Positions 29,558-38,738 of a DNA stretch of 64,000 bases are shown here, one piece after another. A program made the position numbers and the translations under genes. Location: positions 122-64,121 of the forward strand of contig NZ_JAGTXM010000001.1 of NCBI RefSeq assembly GCF_018252635.1, written 5' to 3'. The stretch is from Citrobacter amalonaticus. GTDB taxonomy: Bacteria; Pseudomonadota; Gammaproteobacteria; Enterobacterales; Enterobacteriaceae. The stretch's first letter is position 1, and every line of letters begins with the position of its first letter. The notes below the pieces were generated by a model. It was not told where the DNA came from. It was given only the letters and a program-made list of their open reading frames with translations, and did no database searches.

Positions 29558-30436
29558 ATGCTGCCCGACTCATCATCCATTCGACTCAACAAATACATCA
29601 GTGAAAGCGGTATCTGCTCGCGTCGCGAAGCGGATCGCTTCATCGAGCAAGGGAACGTCTTCATCAATGGCAAACGCGCCACCATTGGTGACCAGGTGAT
29701 GCCTGGCGACATCGTGAAGGTGAATGGTCGGTTGATTGAGCCGCGCGAAGCGGAAGATCTGGTCTTTATCGCGCTGAACAAACCGGTGGGGATCGTGAGC
29801 ACCACTGAAGACAGCGAACGCGACAACATCGTTGATTTCGTTAACCACAGCAAACGTGTATTCCCGATTGGCCGTCTGGATAAAGACTCCCAGGGGCTGA
29901 TCTTCCTGACCAACCACGGCGATCTGGTGAATAAGATCCTGCGTGCCGGTAACGATCACGAAAAAGAGTATCTGGTGACGGTCGACAAACCGGTCACGGA
30001 TGAATTTATTCGTGGAATGGGGGCGGGCGTACCGATTCTCGGCACCGTTACCAAAAAATGCAAGGTGAAGAAAGAAGCGCCGTTTGTTTTCCGAATTACC
30101 CTGATTCAGGGGCTGAACCGGCAGATTCGCCGCATGTGCGAACATTTCGGTTATGAAGTGACGAAGCTTGAACGTACACGCATCATGAACGTGGGTCTCT
30201 CCGGCTTGCCGCTGGGTGAATGGCGTGATCTGACGGATGATGAGCTGATTACGCTGTTCAAGCTTATCGAAAACTCGTCTTCAGAAGCGAAACCAAAGAC
30301 GAAAGCGAAGCCGAAAACGGCGGGAATCAAGCGCCCGGTGGTGAAAATCGAAAAGACGGCGGAGAAAGAGAAATCACGCCCGGCGGCAAACGGTAAACGC
30401 TTTACCTCGCCGGGGCGCAAGAAGAAAGGTCGTTAA
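29558..30436 (+). CDS. rluF: 23S rRNA pseudouridine(2604) synthase RluF
   Basis: A 292-residue enzyme of the RsuA family that forms pseudouridine at 23S rRNA position 2604, and at a tRNA-Tyr position in E. coli. An N-terminal S4 RNA-binding domain ([19 protein letters not shown]) is followed by the catalytic domain with [10 protein letters not shown] (catalytic Asp) and [11 protein letters not shown] lysine-rich, disordered tail of about 50 residues ends in GRKKKGR, as in E. coli RluF. It overlaps convergent yjbD by four bases. Confidence 0.97.
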   Translation: MLPDSSSIRLNKYISESGICSRREADRFIEQGNVFINGKRATIGDQVMPGDIVKVNGRLIEPREAEDLVFIALNKPVGIVSTTEDSERDNIVDFVNHSKRVFPIGRLDKDSQGLIFLTNHGDLVNKILRAGNDHEKEYLVTVDKPVTDEFIRGMGAGVPILGTVTKKCKVKKEAPFVFRITLIQGLNRQIRRMCEHFGYEVTKLERTRIMNVGLSGLPLGEWRDLTDDELITLFKLIENSSSEAKPKTKAKPKTAGIKRPVVKIEKTAEKEKSRPAANGKRFTSPGRKKKGR

Positions 30437-30705
30437 CGTCTGCCGCGCGTTGGCGTATTCGCGGACCAGGAAAAAGAGGCTTCCGCATCCGGTTTATAAG
30501 CCTGCTTTTTCTTCAACTGGCGGGCTTTTTTGGCCTCGGCTTCGCGCAAGACCATCAGCTTATCAATGTACTCTTTCTTCACGCTGTTGGTTTCTGCATT
30601 GGTCAACTGACGACCATGCGCGATACGGGCGCGATCCAGCAACGTTTTCAGTTCGCGCTGTTCGCGTTCGGTCATCTCTTTTTGGGTAATGCGGGGGAGT
30701 GCCAT
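30433..30705 (-). CDS. yjbD: DUF3811 family protein YjbD
   Basis: A 90-residue basic protein, the same size as E. coli YjbD, with [20 protein letters not shown] at the N-terminus and NTPTRGRR at the end. The start at 30705 matches E. coli; an upstream in-frame ATG adds 14 unrelated residues. Function is unknown. Its final codons overlap the rluF stop on the other strand. Confidence 0.93.
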   Translation of the reverse strand: MALPRITQKEMTEREQRELKTLLDRARIAHGRQLTNAETNSVKKEYIDKLMVLREAEAKKARQLKKKQAYKPDAEASFSWSANTPTRGRR

Positions 30706-30768
30706 ACGGGTGCCCTCTGTCTGCCTGGTGATTTCAGTGTACGGCAATACGCCGCGGGCGGATAGCGC

Positions 30769-31527
30769 TCAGTCAGCAATACGCAGTTTTCCTGCGAAAT
30801 CCTGTTGTGTATAACCCGTTGTTTTAAAGCCTTTATCCGTGATGATGTAATCAATCTCTTTGAGCGTGGCGATACACATCACACCGTCCTGACCAAATTT
30901 AGTATGGTCGGCGAGGATCACCGATTTTTTACTCATCGCAATCATCGCTTTGGCAACGTAGGCCTCGTCAAAGCTCTTCACAAGTACCCCATGCTGTGAC
31001 GAAATGCCGCCCGCACCGATAAAGCAAATATCGGCGTGAATCGCATTAATCTGCTGGCACACCGAGACGCCCAGATTGGCGCGGAAATGGTAATCGTATT
31101 CGCCACCTAAGACATAAACTCGCGCCTGGAGATTATGCTCTTTTATTTTATCGGCAATTAAGGCGGAATTGGTAATAACGGAAAAGGCGAGAGGGGGTAA
31201 GTGTTCGGCAAGAATAAGATTCGTGGTACATGAATCGATAAATAGCGTATCGCGCTCGCTGACCATTCCCGCGGCCACTTTGGCAATCGCCATTTTTTCT
31301 TCGCGATGTGCATCGATTCTTGCGCCAAATGCATCTTCCTGAACAACCTGTTTTTTGACCGCGCCACCGTGAATTTTGGTGAGTTGACCTTCAGACTCCA
31401 GTAAAGAAAGATCGCGGCGAATGGTTTCCGAGGTCACATTCAGCGTTTCGGATAATTTAATAACGGTCACTTCACCGAATTTGTTTAATTCATCAAGAAT
31501 ATGTTTTCTTCTTTTAATCGGGTTCAT
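30769..31527 (-). CDS. DeoR-family sugar-operon repressor
   Basis: A 252-residue DeoR-type regulator: N-terminal HTH (VTVIKLSETLNVTSETIRRDLSLLE, about 18-42) and the DeoR sensor domain with IDSCTTNLILAEHL and the C-terminal CIATLKEIDYIITDKGF. The start at 31527 (MNPIKRRKHI) overlaps the HAD gene by 14 bp, suggesting translational coupling. It is the last gene of a four-gene operon and probably its regulator. A phosphorylated sugar is the usual inducer in this family. Confidence 0.88.
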   Translation of the reverse strand: MNPIKRRKHILDELNKFGEVTVIKLSETLNVTSETIRRDLSLLESEGQLTKIHGGAVKKQVVQEDAFGARIDAHREEKMAIAKVAAGMVSERDTLFIDSCTTNLILAEHLPPLAFSVITNSALIADKIKEHNLQARVYVLGGEYDYHFRANLGVSVCQQINAIHADICFIGAGGISSQHGVLVKSFDEAYVAKAMIAMSKKSVILADHTKFGQDGVMCIATLKEIDYIITDKGFKTTGYTQQDFAGKLRIAD

Positions 31528-32377
31528 TATTTTCCGCCAGGGTCGAACTTTGCCGCATGGTAACTGGATGCTCAAAGCAACGCAACCACTCCAGCGCACA
31601 GACGATACCCTCATCATCATTCGTGGTCGTCACATACCGGGCCTGACGTTTTACACTCTCTGGCGCGTTGCCCATCGCGATGCCGAACCCGGCAACGGTA
31701 AGCATGCTGATATCATTCTGCTGATCGCCAATGGCGGCAATCTCTGCCGGGGACGTGTTTAATTGTCGGGCGATTTCAGCGAGCGCGTAGCCTTTATTTA
31801 TTTCGCCACGTTGAATATCGATATAATTCCCACCAGTGATTGTCGCCTTATAGTCATTGGGTAACTGGCGATTTATTTCCCGACAGAGATTTTCGATCCG
31901 GGCGTGTTCTGCAACCAGCGTAATTTTAAATATATCGTGACGCTCAACGATATTCCCTGGTGCGGCACTAATAAGTGGTAACTCAAATAAACTGGCTTCG
32001 TAGGTGGTCCACGGGACGATAAGACGATCGTAGCGATGATAAATCGCTTGCGCAGTAAAAAAATGGTGAGGATAACGGGACAGCGAAATATGTCGGTCAA
32101 TCTCTCTGAGATCCATCCGGGTAAGGGCCGCAGAATGCAAAATGCGTTGCGACGTCAGTTCAAGGATCTGTCCTCCGTTGAAGCCCGCGCACCAGTCAAA
32201 CAACGTCTCTACCTGCTGCTGCTGTAACAGGCGCGCCATTGAGGAGACCGGTCTGGCGGAACAGGCGGCCAGCAGACCGCCGCGCTGGCGAAATTCAGCC
32301 AGCGCCTGACGTGTGCGTGGCGTGATTGTCTTATGCGACGTCAGCAATGTTCCATCCAGATCGGTAACCAGTAGCAT
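31514..32377 (-). CDS. Cof-type HAD-superfamily phosphatase
   Basis: A 287-residue HAD IIB hydrolase. Motif I is LLVTDLDGTLLTS with the nucleophilic Asp, motif III lies around NKGYALAEIA, and motif IV is AIGDQQNDISML. Such enzymes dephosphorylate sugar phosphates. Its place between a ribulose-phosphate-barrel enzyme and a DeoR regulator suggests detoxification or processing of the imported sugar phosphate. The substrate cannot be told from sequence. Confidence 0.88.
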   Translation of the reverse strand: MLLVTDLDGTLLTSHKTITPRTRQALAEFRQRGGLLAACSARPVSSMARLLQQQQVETLFDWCAGFNGGQILELTSQRILHSAALTRMDLREIDRHISLSRYPHHFFTAQAIYHRYDRLIVPWTTYEASLFELPLISAAPGNIVERHDIFKITLVAEHARIENLCREINRQLPNDYKATITGGNYIDIQRGEINKGYALAEIARQLNTSPAEIAAIGDQQNDISMLTVAGFGIAMGNAPESVKRQARYVTTTNDDEGIVCALEWLRCFEHPVTMRQSSTLAENNEPD

Positions 32378-32392
32378 TATTGTTCTCTGTCG

Positions 32393-33235
32393 TCAGGCAT
32401 GGGCGATAAATGGCGTTACGGCCTCTTTGGCGGCGTTGCAAACCATATTGTCGATTGCTGTGCCGACGACCAGAATATTGACCCCGGTGTCCTTAAACGC
32501 TTTGGCATTGGCGAGGTTAATGCCTCCCTCCGCCAGTGTCGGGACATCCACCGCGCCAACCAGCGCCCGAAGACGGTCTTTAATCATCTGCGGGATATCG
32601 CCTGCCGCCACGCCTTCATAGCTCATGCCGGTCATCAAGCCGATCATATCGACGCCAATCTCCTGCATGCGCTTCGCTACGCTGGCGACCTCTTCCGGGG
32701 TGCGTGCCGGAATGCCGAAGGTATGCAGGTCATCCGGGTGACCAATGTAGGCATCGACGGTTAGCCCATACTGATGGGCGAGGTTGACGATGTCCTGTAG
32801 GTCGTCCCAGTCAGATTTATGGGTATGCAAACCGTCGGCCCCGGCGCGGGCAATTTCCAGAATCTCCGTTTCAGTGAGCGGGACGGGCAGCGTTTCGGTA
32901 AATCCGCCCGCAATGCCTACGGTGATGAAGATGTCGTCCGGCACCACATTACGTACGCCGTGTACCGCTTCAGCCATCTGACCGTTGGTGATTTCGTGAC
33001 GGATTTGCTCCGCCGCGTGCATGTTGCTCACCCCTTTGTGACCGCGCGCCAGCGCCAGCGCAGGATGGTTCGGCTCCAGTAGTTTCACGCCAGCCTCGCA
33101 GACCGCTTTTGCCAGGCGCGCATCGTCGCCGGTGATCCCCGTGCTGAGGATGGTTTGCCCGCCGTGCAGCGCGATGGCATCTTTCACTTTCTGTAACGCT
33201 TTGGCGCGTTTTTTATTCATATCGCCTTTAAACAT
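32393..33235 (-). CDS. Ribulose-phosphate-barrel enzyme of unknown specificity
   Basis: A 280-residue TIM-barrel protein. The C-terminal PTLAEGGINLANAKAF and NILVVGTAIDN segments are the phosphate-binding loops typical of ribulose-phosphate-binding barrels such as NanE epimerases and hexulose-phosphate synthases. The N-terminal part does not match a family I can name. The start at 33235 has AGAGGT six bases upstream; an alternative ATG is at 33220. Being between a permease and a HAD phosphatase, it is likely an epimerase, isomerase or aldolase for the transported sugar. Confidence 0.72.
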   Translation of the reverse strand: MFKGDMNKKRAKALQKVKDAIALHGGQTILSTGITGDDARLAKAVCEAGVKLLEPNHPALALARGHKGVSNMHAAEQIRHEITNGQMAEAVHGVRNVVPDDIFITVGIAGGFTETLPVPLTETEILEIARAGADGLHTHKSDWDDLQDIVNLAHQYGLTVDAYIGHPDDLHTFGIPARTPEEVASVAKRMQEIGVDMIGLMTGMSYEGVAAGDIPQMIKDRLRALVGAVDVPTLAEGGINLANAKAFKDTGVNILVVGTAIDNMVCNAAKEAVTPFIAHA

Positions 33236-33262
33236 GGTGTACCTCTGGTGTTGGTGCATTTA

Positions 33263-34849
33263 TTAACGGACAGACGTTACCGATTCACTCTGAACGACAG
33301 CCTTAAAACGGTTCGCTACGATGGTGGTGATACAGGTCATGATCATCACAGTGGCCATCACGATCGCCATCTGTAGCGCATTGCTGGATAAGAATGGTGA
33401 GGCGAACGCCGGAACGTAAGCCACTCCTTTGACGTTAAAAAAGCCGAGCATCATGCCGCCCATTCCCGCCCAGAAAATGGCGGAACCAAAGACGATTTTG
33501 TTGGCGAACATGAAGGGGTAGGCGGATTCCACGAAGGTCCCGAAGCCCAGGTTGATAAGCAGACCCGGAGTAGCAACGGCCGCTTCACTTTTTTCACGTG
33601 GCGCGATGACGTTAGCCAGGTTGATGCCGGCAGCGACCATCACCAGACCAACCATGTCCACGGCACCGAGGAAGCTGACGCCGGATTTTTCCATCTCCAG
33701 TAGAACCAGCGGCAGGATGACCGCGTGATAGACGCCGCCCAGAATAGCAGGCCAGATCACCAGACCGGCCAGCAGCCCGGCAAGAATGGGACTGAATGCC
33801 AGCGTGCTTTCGATAGCCAGTTTGATGTAGTTACCTGCGGAGAGCGCCAGCGGGCTTAGTAGGTAGTGCATGATCAAACCGGCAGCCAGACCCGAAATCC
33901 CGCCAGCGACGATGTTGACGGTGGTCATCGGGAAGCGCCAGTTCAGGCACAGTTCAAACAACCAACGCACAAAAATCCCGGCCATCAGACCGCCGATGAT
34001 CCCTCCGATCAGGCCACCTTCAACGGAAAGCACCCCGGCGACGACCCCGGCCACAATAGAGACTTCATCGAGTTCGGAAATTTGTTTTGCCGCCAGCACA
34101 GCAACCAGCACCGGCAGGCCTTTCAGCAGGATTTCAAAGATATCGTTGAGTTTTTCCAGTCCCGGAATGTGGCTCAGGGCGAGAACGATCGCCATCGCGA
34201 TAAAGCCCGGCAGTGCAGGGATCATGATGCTGCGGATGTTAAAACGCTTAAGCAGACTCTTTCCGGAACCGCCTTGTGCAGGTGATGCGCTGCCCAATTG
34301 AGGCTTGTACTTAATGCCCCAGTATTTACACAGCGAGGCGACGAAGGAGACCGCGCGGGTACGGCTGGTAGTGCCGGTAGTGCCTGAGGTTGCGACGACA
34401 TTGGCGCCCTTTGCGGCGACCAGTGCCATCGAGGTGCCGCCGGTGCCAACGATAGGGGTTTTCATCTCCACGGCGGCATCAAAAACGGCCTGGTTGGCTT
34501 TTGCCGGATCGGCGCTCATCACCACGATCCCGTCGATCTCGCCGCTGCGGATCATCCCGGCTATCTGACGATCGCTCTCAACGACGGAGGCATTCACCTC
34601 AGAGAGTTTTCCCTGAAAGATGCGCTGTGGTTTTGTGTTGTTTTCTGTGGTTAAGGCATAGACGGCTGCGGGGGTGTCAGGTTTGGCGACATCCATTGAC
34701 GCCTCGGCTGCAATGAACTGTACCGCAGCGACAGTGACACCCGCGGCGTCGCACTGCTGATAAATCTCCTGGAGTAACTTCTCTGGCTCAGCGCCACCCA
34801 GGTTGTAGAGGTTGCCTCCACTGCTTCCAATAATCGCAATTTTTTTCAT
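33263..34849 (-). CDS. EIIC-like sugar permease fused to an unrecognised N-terminal domain
   Basis: A 528-residue two-part protein. Residues 1 to about 190 are soluble, with GSSGGNLYNLGGAE and VGTGGTSMALVAAKGANVVATSG, suggesting a nucleotide- or phosphate-binding fold. Residues from about 205 form eight to ten membrane helices resembling PTS glucose-superfamily EIIC, including GGVYHAVILPLVLLEME. I see no EIIB cysteine motif and no EIIA in the operon, so phosphotransfer would need partners elsewhere, or the protein may not be a phosphotransferase permease. It is the first gene of the operon. Confidence 0.72.
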   Translation of the reverse strand: MKKIAIIGSSGGNLYNLGGAEPEKLLQEIYQQCDAAGVTVAAVQFIAAEASMDVAKPDTPAAVYALTTENNTKPQRIFQGKLSEVNASVVESDRQIAGMIRSGEIDGIVVMSADPAKANQAVFDAAVEMKTPIVGTGGTSMALVAAKGANVVATSGTTGTTSRTRAVSFVASLCKYWGIKYKPQLGSASPAQGGSGKSLLKRFNIRSIMIPALPGFIAMAIVLALSHIPGLEKLNDIFEILLKGLPVLVAVLAAKQISELDEVSIVAGVVAGVLSVEGGLIGGIIGGLMAGIFVRWLFELCLNWRFPMTTVNIVAGGISGLAAGLIMHYLLSPLALSAGNYIKLAIESTLAFSPILAGLLAGLVIWPAILGGVYHAVILPLVLLEMEKSGVSFLGAVDMVGLVMVAAGINLANVIAPREKSEAAVATPGLLINLGFGTFVESAYPFMFANKIVFGSAIFWAGMGGMMLGFFNVKGVAYVPAFASPFLSSNALQMAIVMATVMIMTCITTIVANRFKAVVQSESVTSVR

Positions 34850-35221
34850 AGCGGCCTCAAAGGTAGGGTAAAGGGTTATCTGTGTTGTAGTAGAATCATA
34901 TTCCCAATCAAAACAAAATAAAGCAACATGAAAAAATGGAGATTAAAGAATGATGCAATGAAGAAATTTATATAATCACATGAAAGTAAAGTGATTTTTA
35001 TTATTTTTGTTTTGTGTTGTTGTTTGTTGTTTTGTGATGAGGTTCAAATACTGCCACTGGGAGTGAGGCACAGGGAGAAGGAATAACACGGAAAGCGCCT
35101 CGCAGATTACGTTTTCCTTATGTGACGACACGTCTTGTCTGAATTAGTTTACCCGCGCAGAGATGATGCGCTTATGTTTTTACTCATCAGGCGCGTATAA
35201 AATTTTATACAAGGATGTGGT
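34850..35221. promoter_or_regulatory. Promoter region of the permease operon and of the toxin-antitoxin pair
   Basis: A 372-bp AT-rich spacer. Near the permease start CAAAACAAAATAA (34909-34921) lies in inverted relation to two exact direct copies of TTGTTTTGTG at 35007-35016 and 35027-35036, exactly 20 bp apart (two helical turns). This looks like a DeoR-type operator array. Close to the toxin gene, a perfect 16-bp palindrome is listed separately. Confidence 0.5.
35195..35210 (+). promoter_or_regulatory. Perfect 16-bp palindrome, candidate TA autoregulatory operator
   Basis: GTATAAAATTTTATAC is a perfect palindrome ending 11 bp before the toxin start codon and containing TATAAAAT, which could serve as a -10 element. 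Antitoxins of this type usually repress their own operon by binding such sites. Confidence 0.6.
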
Positions 35222-35578
35222 ATGCTACTCAATAAGCGGGTACGTAACTCTGTCACCTGGATCGGGAATTCTTTCGAAGACTTGCGCGCTTTCCCGCCTG
35301 AGGTACGTAAAAATGCAGGGTATCAACTACATCGCGTCCAGATGGGATTAGAAGCTGCTGACTGGAAACCGATGCCGGAAATTGGACATGGCGTTGAAGA
35401 GATCCGCTTGCGACATGAATCTGGAGCGTATCGGATTATCTATCTTGCCCGCGTTGAAGATGCTGTCTATGTGCTGCACTGTTTTAGTAAGAAAACGCAG
35501 CGGACTTCCAGGCTGGATAAACACATTGCGCAGGTTCGCTTTCAGGCGGTCTGGCAGGAACACAGGAGTCGTCAATGA
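35222..35578 (+). CDS. HigB-like RelE/ParE-superfamily toxin
   Basis: A 118-residue basic protein of the phage-Gp49/HigB family, with the characteristic GVEEIRLRHESGAYRIIYLARV and VLHCFSKKTQRT segments. Members cut mRNA on the ribosome. An AAGGATG ribosome-binding site and an upstream palindrome support expression. It precedes its antitoxin and overlaps it by four bases (ATGA), the toxin-first order typical of higBA. Toxicity is inferred. Confidence 0.86.
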   Translation: MLLNKRVRNSVTWIGNSFEDLRAFPPEVRKNAGYQLHRVQMGLEAADWKPMPEIGHGVEEIRLRHESGAYRIIYLARVEDAVYVLHCFSKKTQRTSRLDKHIAQVRFQAVWQEHRSRQ

Positions 35579-35913
35579 GTCACGTAGTGGATACTAAAAT
35601 TCGTCATGTCACTTCTGCACAAGCCAATATTTTCTCTGAATTAGGCTTTGATGACGCTGAAGCAAAACAACTTCAGCAAGATGCAGAACGTGAAGTGGAG
35701 CAACTCATCCAACTCAAGCAACAGCTTATGCAGGAGATCGCTGTCTGGATTGACGAAAAGCACATGAAACAGTCAGAGGCTGCGGTGAGGTTAAATATCT
35801 CGCGACCACGGGTTTCCGATGTTGTTAACCAGAAAACGAATAAATTCACCCTGGATGCCCTGGTCATGATGCTGGCGAAGTTAGGGAAACCGGTGACTGT
35901 GCAGGTGGGTTAG
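35575..35913 (+). CDS. HigA-like XRE-family antitoxin
   Basis: A 112-residue protein with an N-terminal helical region and a C-terminal XRE helix-turn-helix (KQSEAAVRLNISRPRVSDVVNQK, about 62-84). This is the layout of antitoxins that neutralise Gp49/HigB toxins and autoregulate the operon. It is translationally coupled to the toxin by a four-base overlap. Confidence 0.88.
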   Translation: MSHVVDTKIRHVTSAQANIFSELGFDDAEAKQLQQDAEREVEQLIQLKQQLMQEIAVWIDEKHMKQSEAAVRLNISRPRVSDVVNQKTNKFTLDALVMMLAKLGKPVTVQVG

Positions 35914-35945
35914 GCCCGGTTTGTTGCGATACCGGGCCTGTGCCT

Positions 35946-36884
35946 TTAACTCTCTTTCACCGTATTCCGTTGCTCATCAATCGGCTTACCGGACCAGTAG
36001 CCAGCCAGCAGGGAGCCGGAAAGGTTGTGCCAGACAGAGAACAGTGCGCCAGGCAATGCGGCGAGCGGGCCAAAGTAGATTTTACCCAGTGCCGCAGCGA
36101 GACCCGAGTTTTGCATCCCAACCTCGATCGCCAGCGTGCGGCAGGTTGACTCGTCAAAACCAAACAGACGGCCGCCCCAGTAGCCGCCGAGCAGACCGAT
36201 GGTGTTGTGCAGGATCACCGCGATAATCACCACGAAGCCGACGGACGCGATATGCGCAGCGGAACCCGCAACCACCGCACTGATAATCGCCAGAATGCAA
36301 ACCATCGAAAACGCGGGCAGGTAAGGTTCAACTACCTTCACTACGCGCGGGAACAGGTGGTGGATCACCAGGCCCATGGCAATTGGGATCACTACAATCT
36401 GTAAAATACTGAGTAGCATGCCCATCACATCCACCTGAATATGCGCATCGACATACAAACGTGTTAGCAGCGGCGTAGCGACCACGCCCACCAGCGTGGA
36501 AACCGATGAGATTGTCACCGAGAGCGCAACATCGCCTTTCGCCAGATAGATCATGACGTTAGATGCTGTGCCGCTGGCAACGCTGCCAACCAACACCATA
36601 CCGGCTGAGAGTTCCGGTGGCATATTAAATGCCATCGCCAGTATCCAGGCCGCCAGTGGCATCACCAGATAATGCAGAAAGATCCCTGCGGCAACTGGCG
36701 CAGGACGCGAAAGCACGCGTTTAAAATCATCCACTTTCAGGTGGACGCCCATACCGAACATAATCAGCATCAACAATGTGGTCACCCACGGACCGACAGG
36801 CGTAAAGGTGGATGGCGTGTAATAGGCAATAACGGAGAGCAGCAGCGCCCATAACGGGAACAGCCTGGTGAGAGTGGCGAGCAT
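35946..36884 (-). CDS. panS: BASS-family transporter, PanS-like
   Basis: A 312-residue polytopic inner-membrane protein of the bile acid:Na+ symporter family. It has the signature [29 protein letters not shown] (about 98-126) and the [14 protein letters not shown] crossover motif. In Salmonella, a close homologue called PanS moves ketopantoate/pantoate. The start at 36884 has AAGGA seven to eight bases upstream. The assignment of substrate rests on similarity only. Confidence 0.78.
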   Translation of the reverse strand: MLATLTRLFPLWALLLSVIAYYTPSTFTPVGPWVTTLLMLIMFGMGVHLKVDDFKRVLSRPAPVAAGIFLHYLVMPLAAWILAMAFNMPPELSAGMVLVGSVASGTASNVMIYLAKGDVALSVTISSVSTLVGVVATPLLTRLYVDAHIQVDVMGMLLSILQIVVIPIAMGLVIHHLFPRVVKVVEPYLPAFSMVCILAIISAVVAGSAAHIASVGFVVIIAVILHNTIGLLGGYWGGRLFGFDESTCRTLAIEVGMQNSGLAAALGKIYFGPLAALPGALFSVWHNLSGSLLAGYWSGKPIDEQRNTVKES

Positions 36885-36995
36885 GTTGTTTTCCTTGCAC
36901 AAATGTTGTGTTTGCTTGTTATAAACAGGTCAGGATCGTGCCTGACCATAGTTATTTTTTATCGTGTGAAGGGATATTATTCAAACAAATTATGC

Positions 36996-38576
36996 TCATG
37001 TTCTGACTTTGAGATTTTCCCAGCTCAGGCCAAACCGTGTCAGGTACTTACGCAGTCGGTCGGCATCGTTGGGATTGGCTTTCTTTTGTCGGGAGATGGC
37101 GAAGAGTTCACGTCCGGCTTCGGACAACGATGCGCTGCGGCGACAGACCTCAAGCACGGTTTCCAGTTGGCGGCGGTCAAAGAGGTCAAGCTCCCTCTCC
37201 AGCTCCGGTTGCAACGTTGCCTCTCCCCAACTCTCCTGCAAAAGCGCAATCTCTTCGTCGACGAGGGCCAGCGTGATACGCCCTTGCTCGGCCAGCGTTG
37301 CCATTCGTGCGACGGAGGAGCTCAGCTCGCGGAAATTGCCACGCCACTGCGCCTGGGGTGAGCAGGCAAATGCCAGATAGCGTTCTCGCGCCTCTTTATC
37401 AAAACGAATCTGATTCTGTCGGCTGCGAGAGAAGCGTTGCAGCTCATACTCCACGTTAGGGGCGATGTCTTCACGCCGCTGTGCAAGGCCGGGCAGAGCA
37501 AAGCGCCACATGTTTATCCGTGCGTAGAGATCTTCGCGAAAACGCCCTTCGGCGACCCACTGCGGCATATCGCGATGGGTCCCGGCTATCAACTGGAAGT
37601 CACTGTGTACCTCTTTATCTGAGCCAAACGGGAAGAAGGTTTTTTCCTCGATCGCTTTCAACAGCATGGCCTGTTCATCCAGCCCCAGTTCCGCGATCTC
37701 ATCCAGAAACAACACCCCGCCGTCGGCTTCGCGTAACAGCCCGGTTCGCGACGACAGAGCGCCCGTAAACGCGCCTTTTACATGACCAAACAGTGTCGAC
37801 ATGGCGTTATCGCCGCGCAACGTCGCGCAGTTCACTGCCACCAGTTTTCCGCCTACCAGATGGCGCGACTGGCGAAGCTGGAAAATCCGTTTGGCGAGGA
37901 AGGATTTCCCCGCGCCGGTGGGGCCGGTGAGCAGGATAGGATCGCCAGAGCGCAAGGCTACGCGCTCAATACGGTCAATCAGTTTGTTGAACGTGGCATT
38001 GCGCGTATCGATACCGGCTTTGAGAAAGGAAACGGACTGCTGCTGCTCACGCTGAAAGCGACTGGTGAGCGTGGCATAACGGCTTAAATCAAGATCGATC
38101 ACCGAACAGGTGCCAGCGGCAACATCCTCTTGCGGCGCTCCCTTCGGCGCAGGTCCGGTTTGCAGCAGGCTGGCCGGCAGATAGCGGGCTTCCGTCAGCA
38201 GGAACCAGCAAATTTGCGCCACATGGGTGCCGGTGGTGATGTGTACCAGATACTCTTCATTCTCGGTATCGAAGGAGTAGTGAGTGGCAAAGTCGAGAAA
38301 CGCGGCGTAGACCTCTTCAAAATCCCACGGATCGCTAATGGGGATAGCATGTGGGCGAACCTGAGTATGCGGGGAGAGCAGGTTGATATCCTCCTCCAGT
38401 TGCTTACACATTCCGGCGTCGCGTGGCTGGTGGATAAGCTCCAGCCGATCGACCGGGAAATCCGGCTGTTGACACAGTCCGACCGTGGGTCGCCATTTCT
38501 TGAGCCGGTTTGCCCGCTTGCCGCGTTTATCCAGCACCGTGCCCAGCACGCCAATCACCACCCGCCGCTTTTTCAT
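36996..38576 (-). CDS. rtcR: RtcR, sigma54-dependent activator of RNA repair genes
   Basis: A 526-residue enhancer-binding protein. The N-terminal CARF-like sensor domain (about 1-180) is specific to RtcR and is proposed to bind RNA ends with 2',3'-cyclic phosphate, such as tRNA fragments. The AAA+ domain has Walker A GPTGAGKS, the sigma54-contacting GAFTGAL and Walker B LFLDEIAEL. A helical DNA-binding domain ends the protein. It is divergent from the SPFH-rtcB-rlaP operon with the sigma54 promoter between them. Confidence 0.96.
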   Translation of the reverse strand: MKKRRVVIGVLGTVLDKRGKRANRLKKWRPTVGLCQQPDFPVDRLELIHQPRDAGMCKQLEEDINLLSPHTQVRPHAIPISDPWDFEEVYAAFLDFATHYSFDTENEEYLVHITTGTHVAQICWFLLTEARYLPASLLQTGPAPKGAPQEDVAAGTCSVIDLDLSRYATLTSRFQREQQQSVSFLKAGIDTRNATFNKLIDRIERVALRSGDPILLTGPTGAGKSFLAKRIFQLRQSRHLVGGKLVAVNCATLRGDNAMSTLFGHVKGAFTGALSSRTGLLREADGGVLFLDEIAELGLDEQAMLLKAIEEKTFFPFGSDKEVHSDFQLIAGTHRDMPQWVAEGRFREDLYARINMWRFALPGLAQRREDIAPNVEYELQRFSRSRQNQIRFDKEARERYLAFACSPQAQWRGNFRELSSSVARMATLAEQGRITLALVDEEIALLQESWGEATLQPELERELDLFDRRQLETVLEVCRRSASLSEAGRELFAISRQKKANPNDADRLRKYLTRFGLSWENLKVRT

Positions 38577-38712
38577 GGTTTATCCCAAAAGATAAATATC
38601 GATATTGAAAGATAAAAAATACGGAAGGTATCTGCAATCACCATTATTGGCGATAAAAATTAATCCATTATTAATCAGATAATTAAAAATTAATTTTGTC
38701 TTTTTTTCGTTC

Positions 38713-38729
38713 TGGCACGCTTCTGGCAA
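38713..38729 (+). promoter_or_regulatory. Sigma54 promoter of the RNA repair operon
   Basis: TGGCACGCTTCTGGCAA has the -24 GG and -12 GC with exactly the required spacing, and differs from the consensus TGGCACGNNNNTTGCA at only one conserved position. It lies between rtcR and the tRNA-like segment, pointing toward rtcB. Transcription should begin near 38739. Confidence 0.85.
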
Positions 38730-38738
38730 TAACACTCT

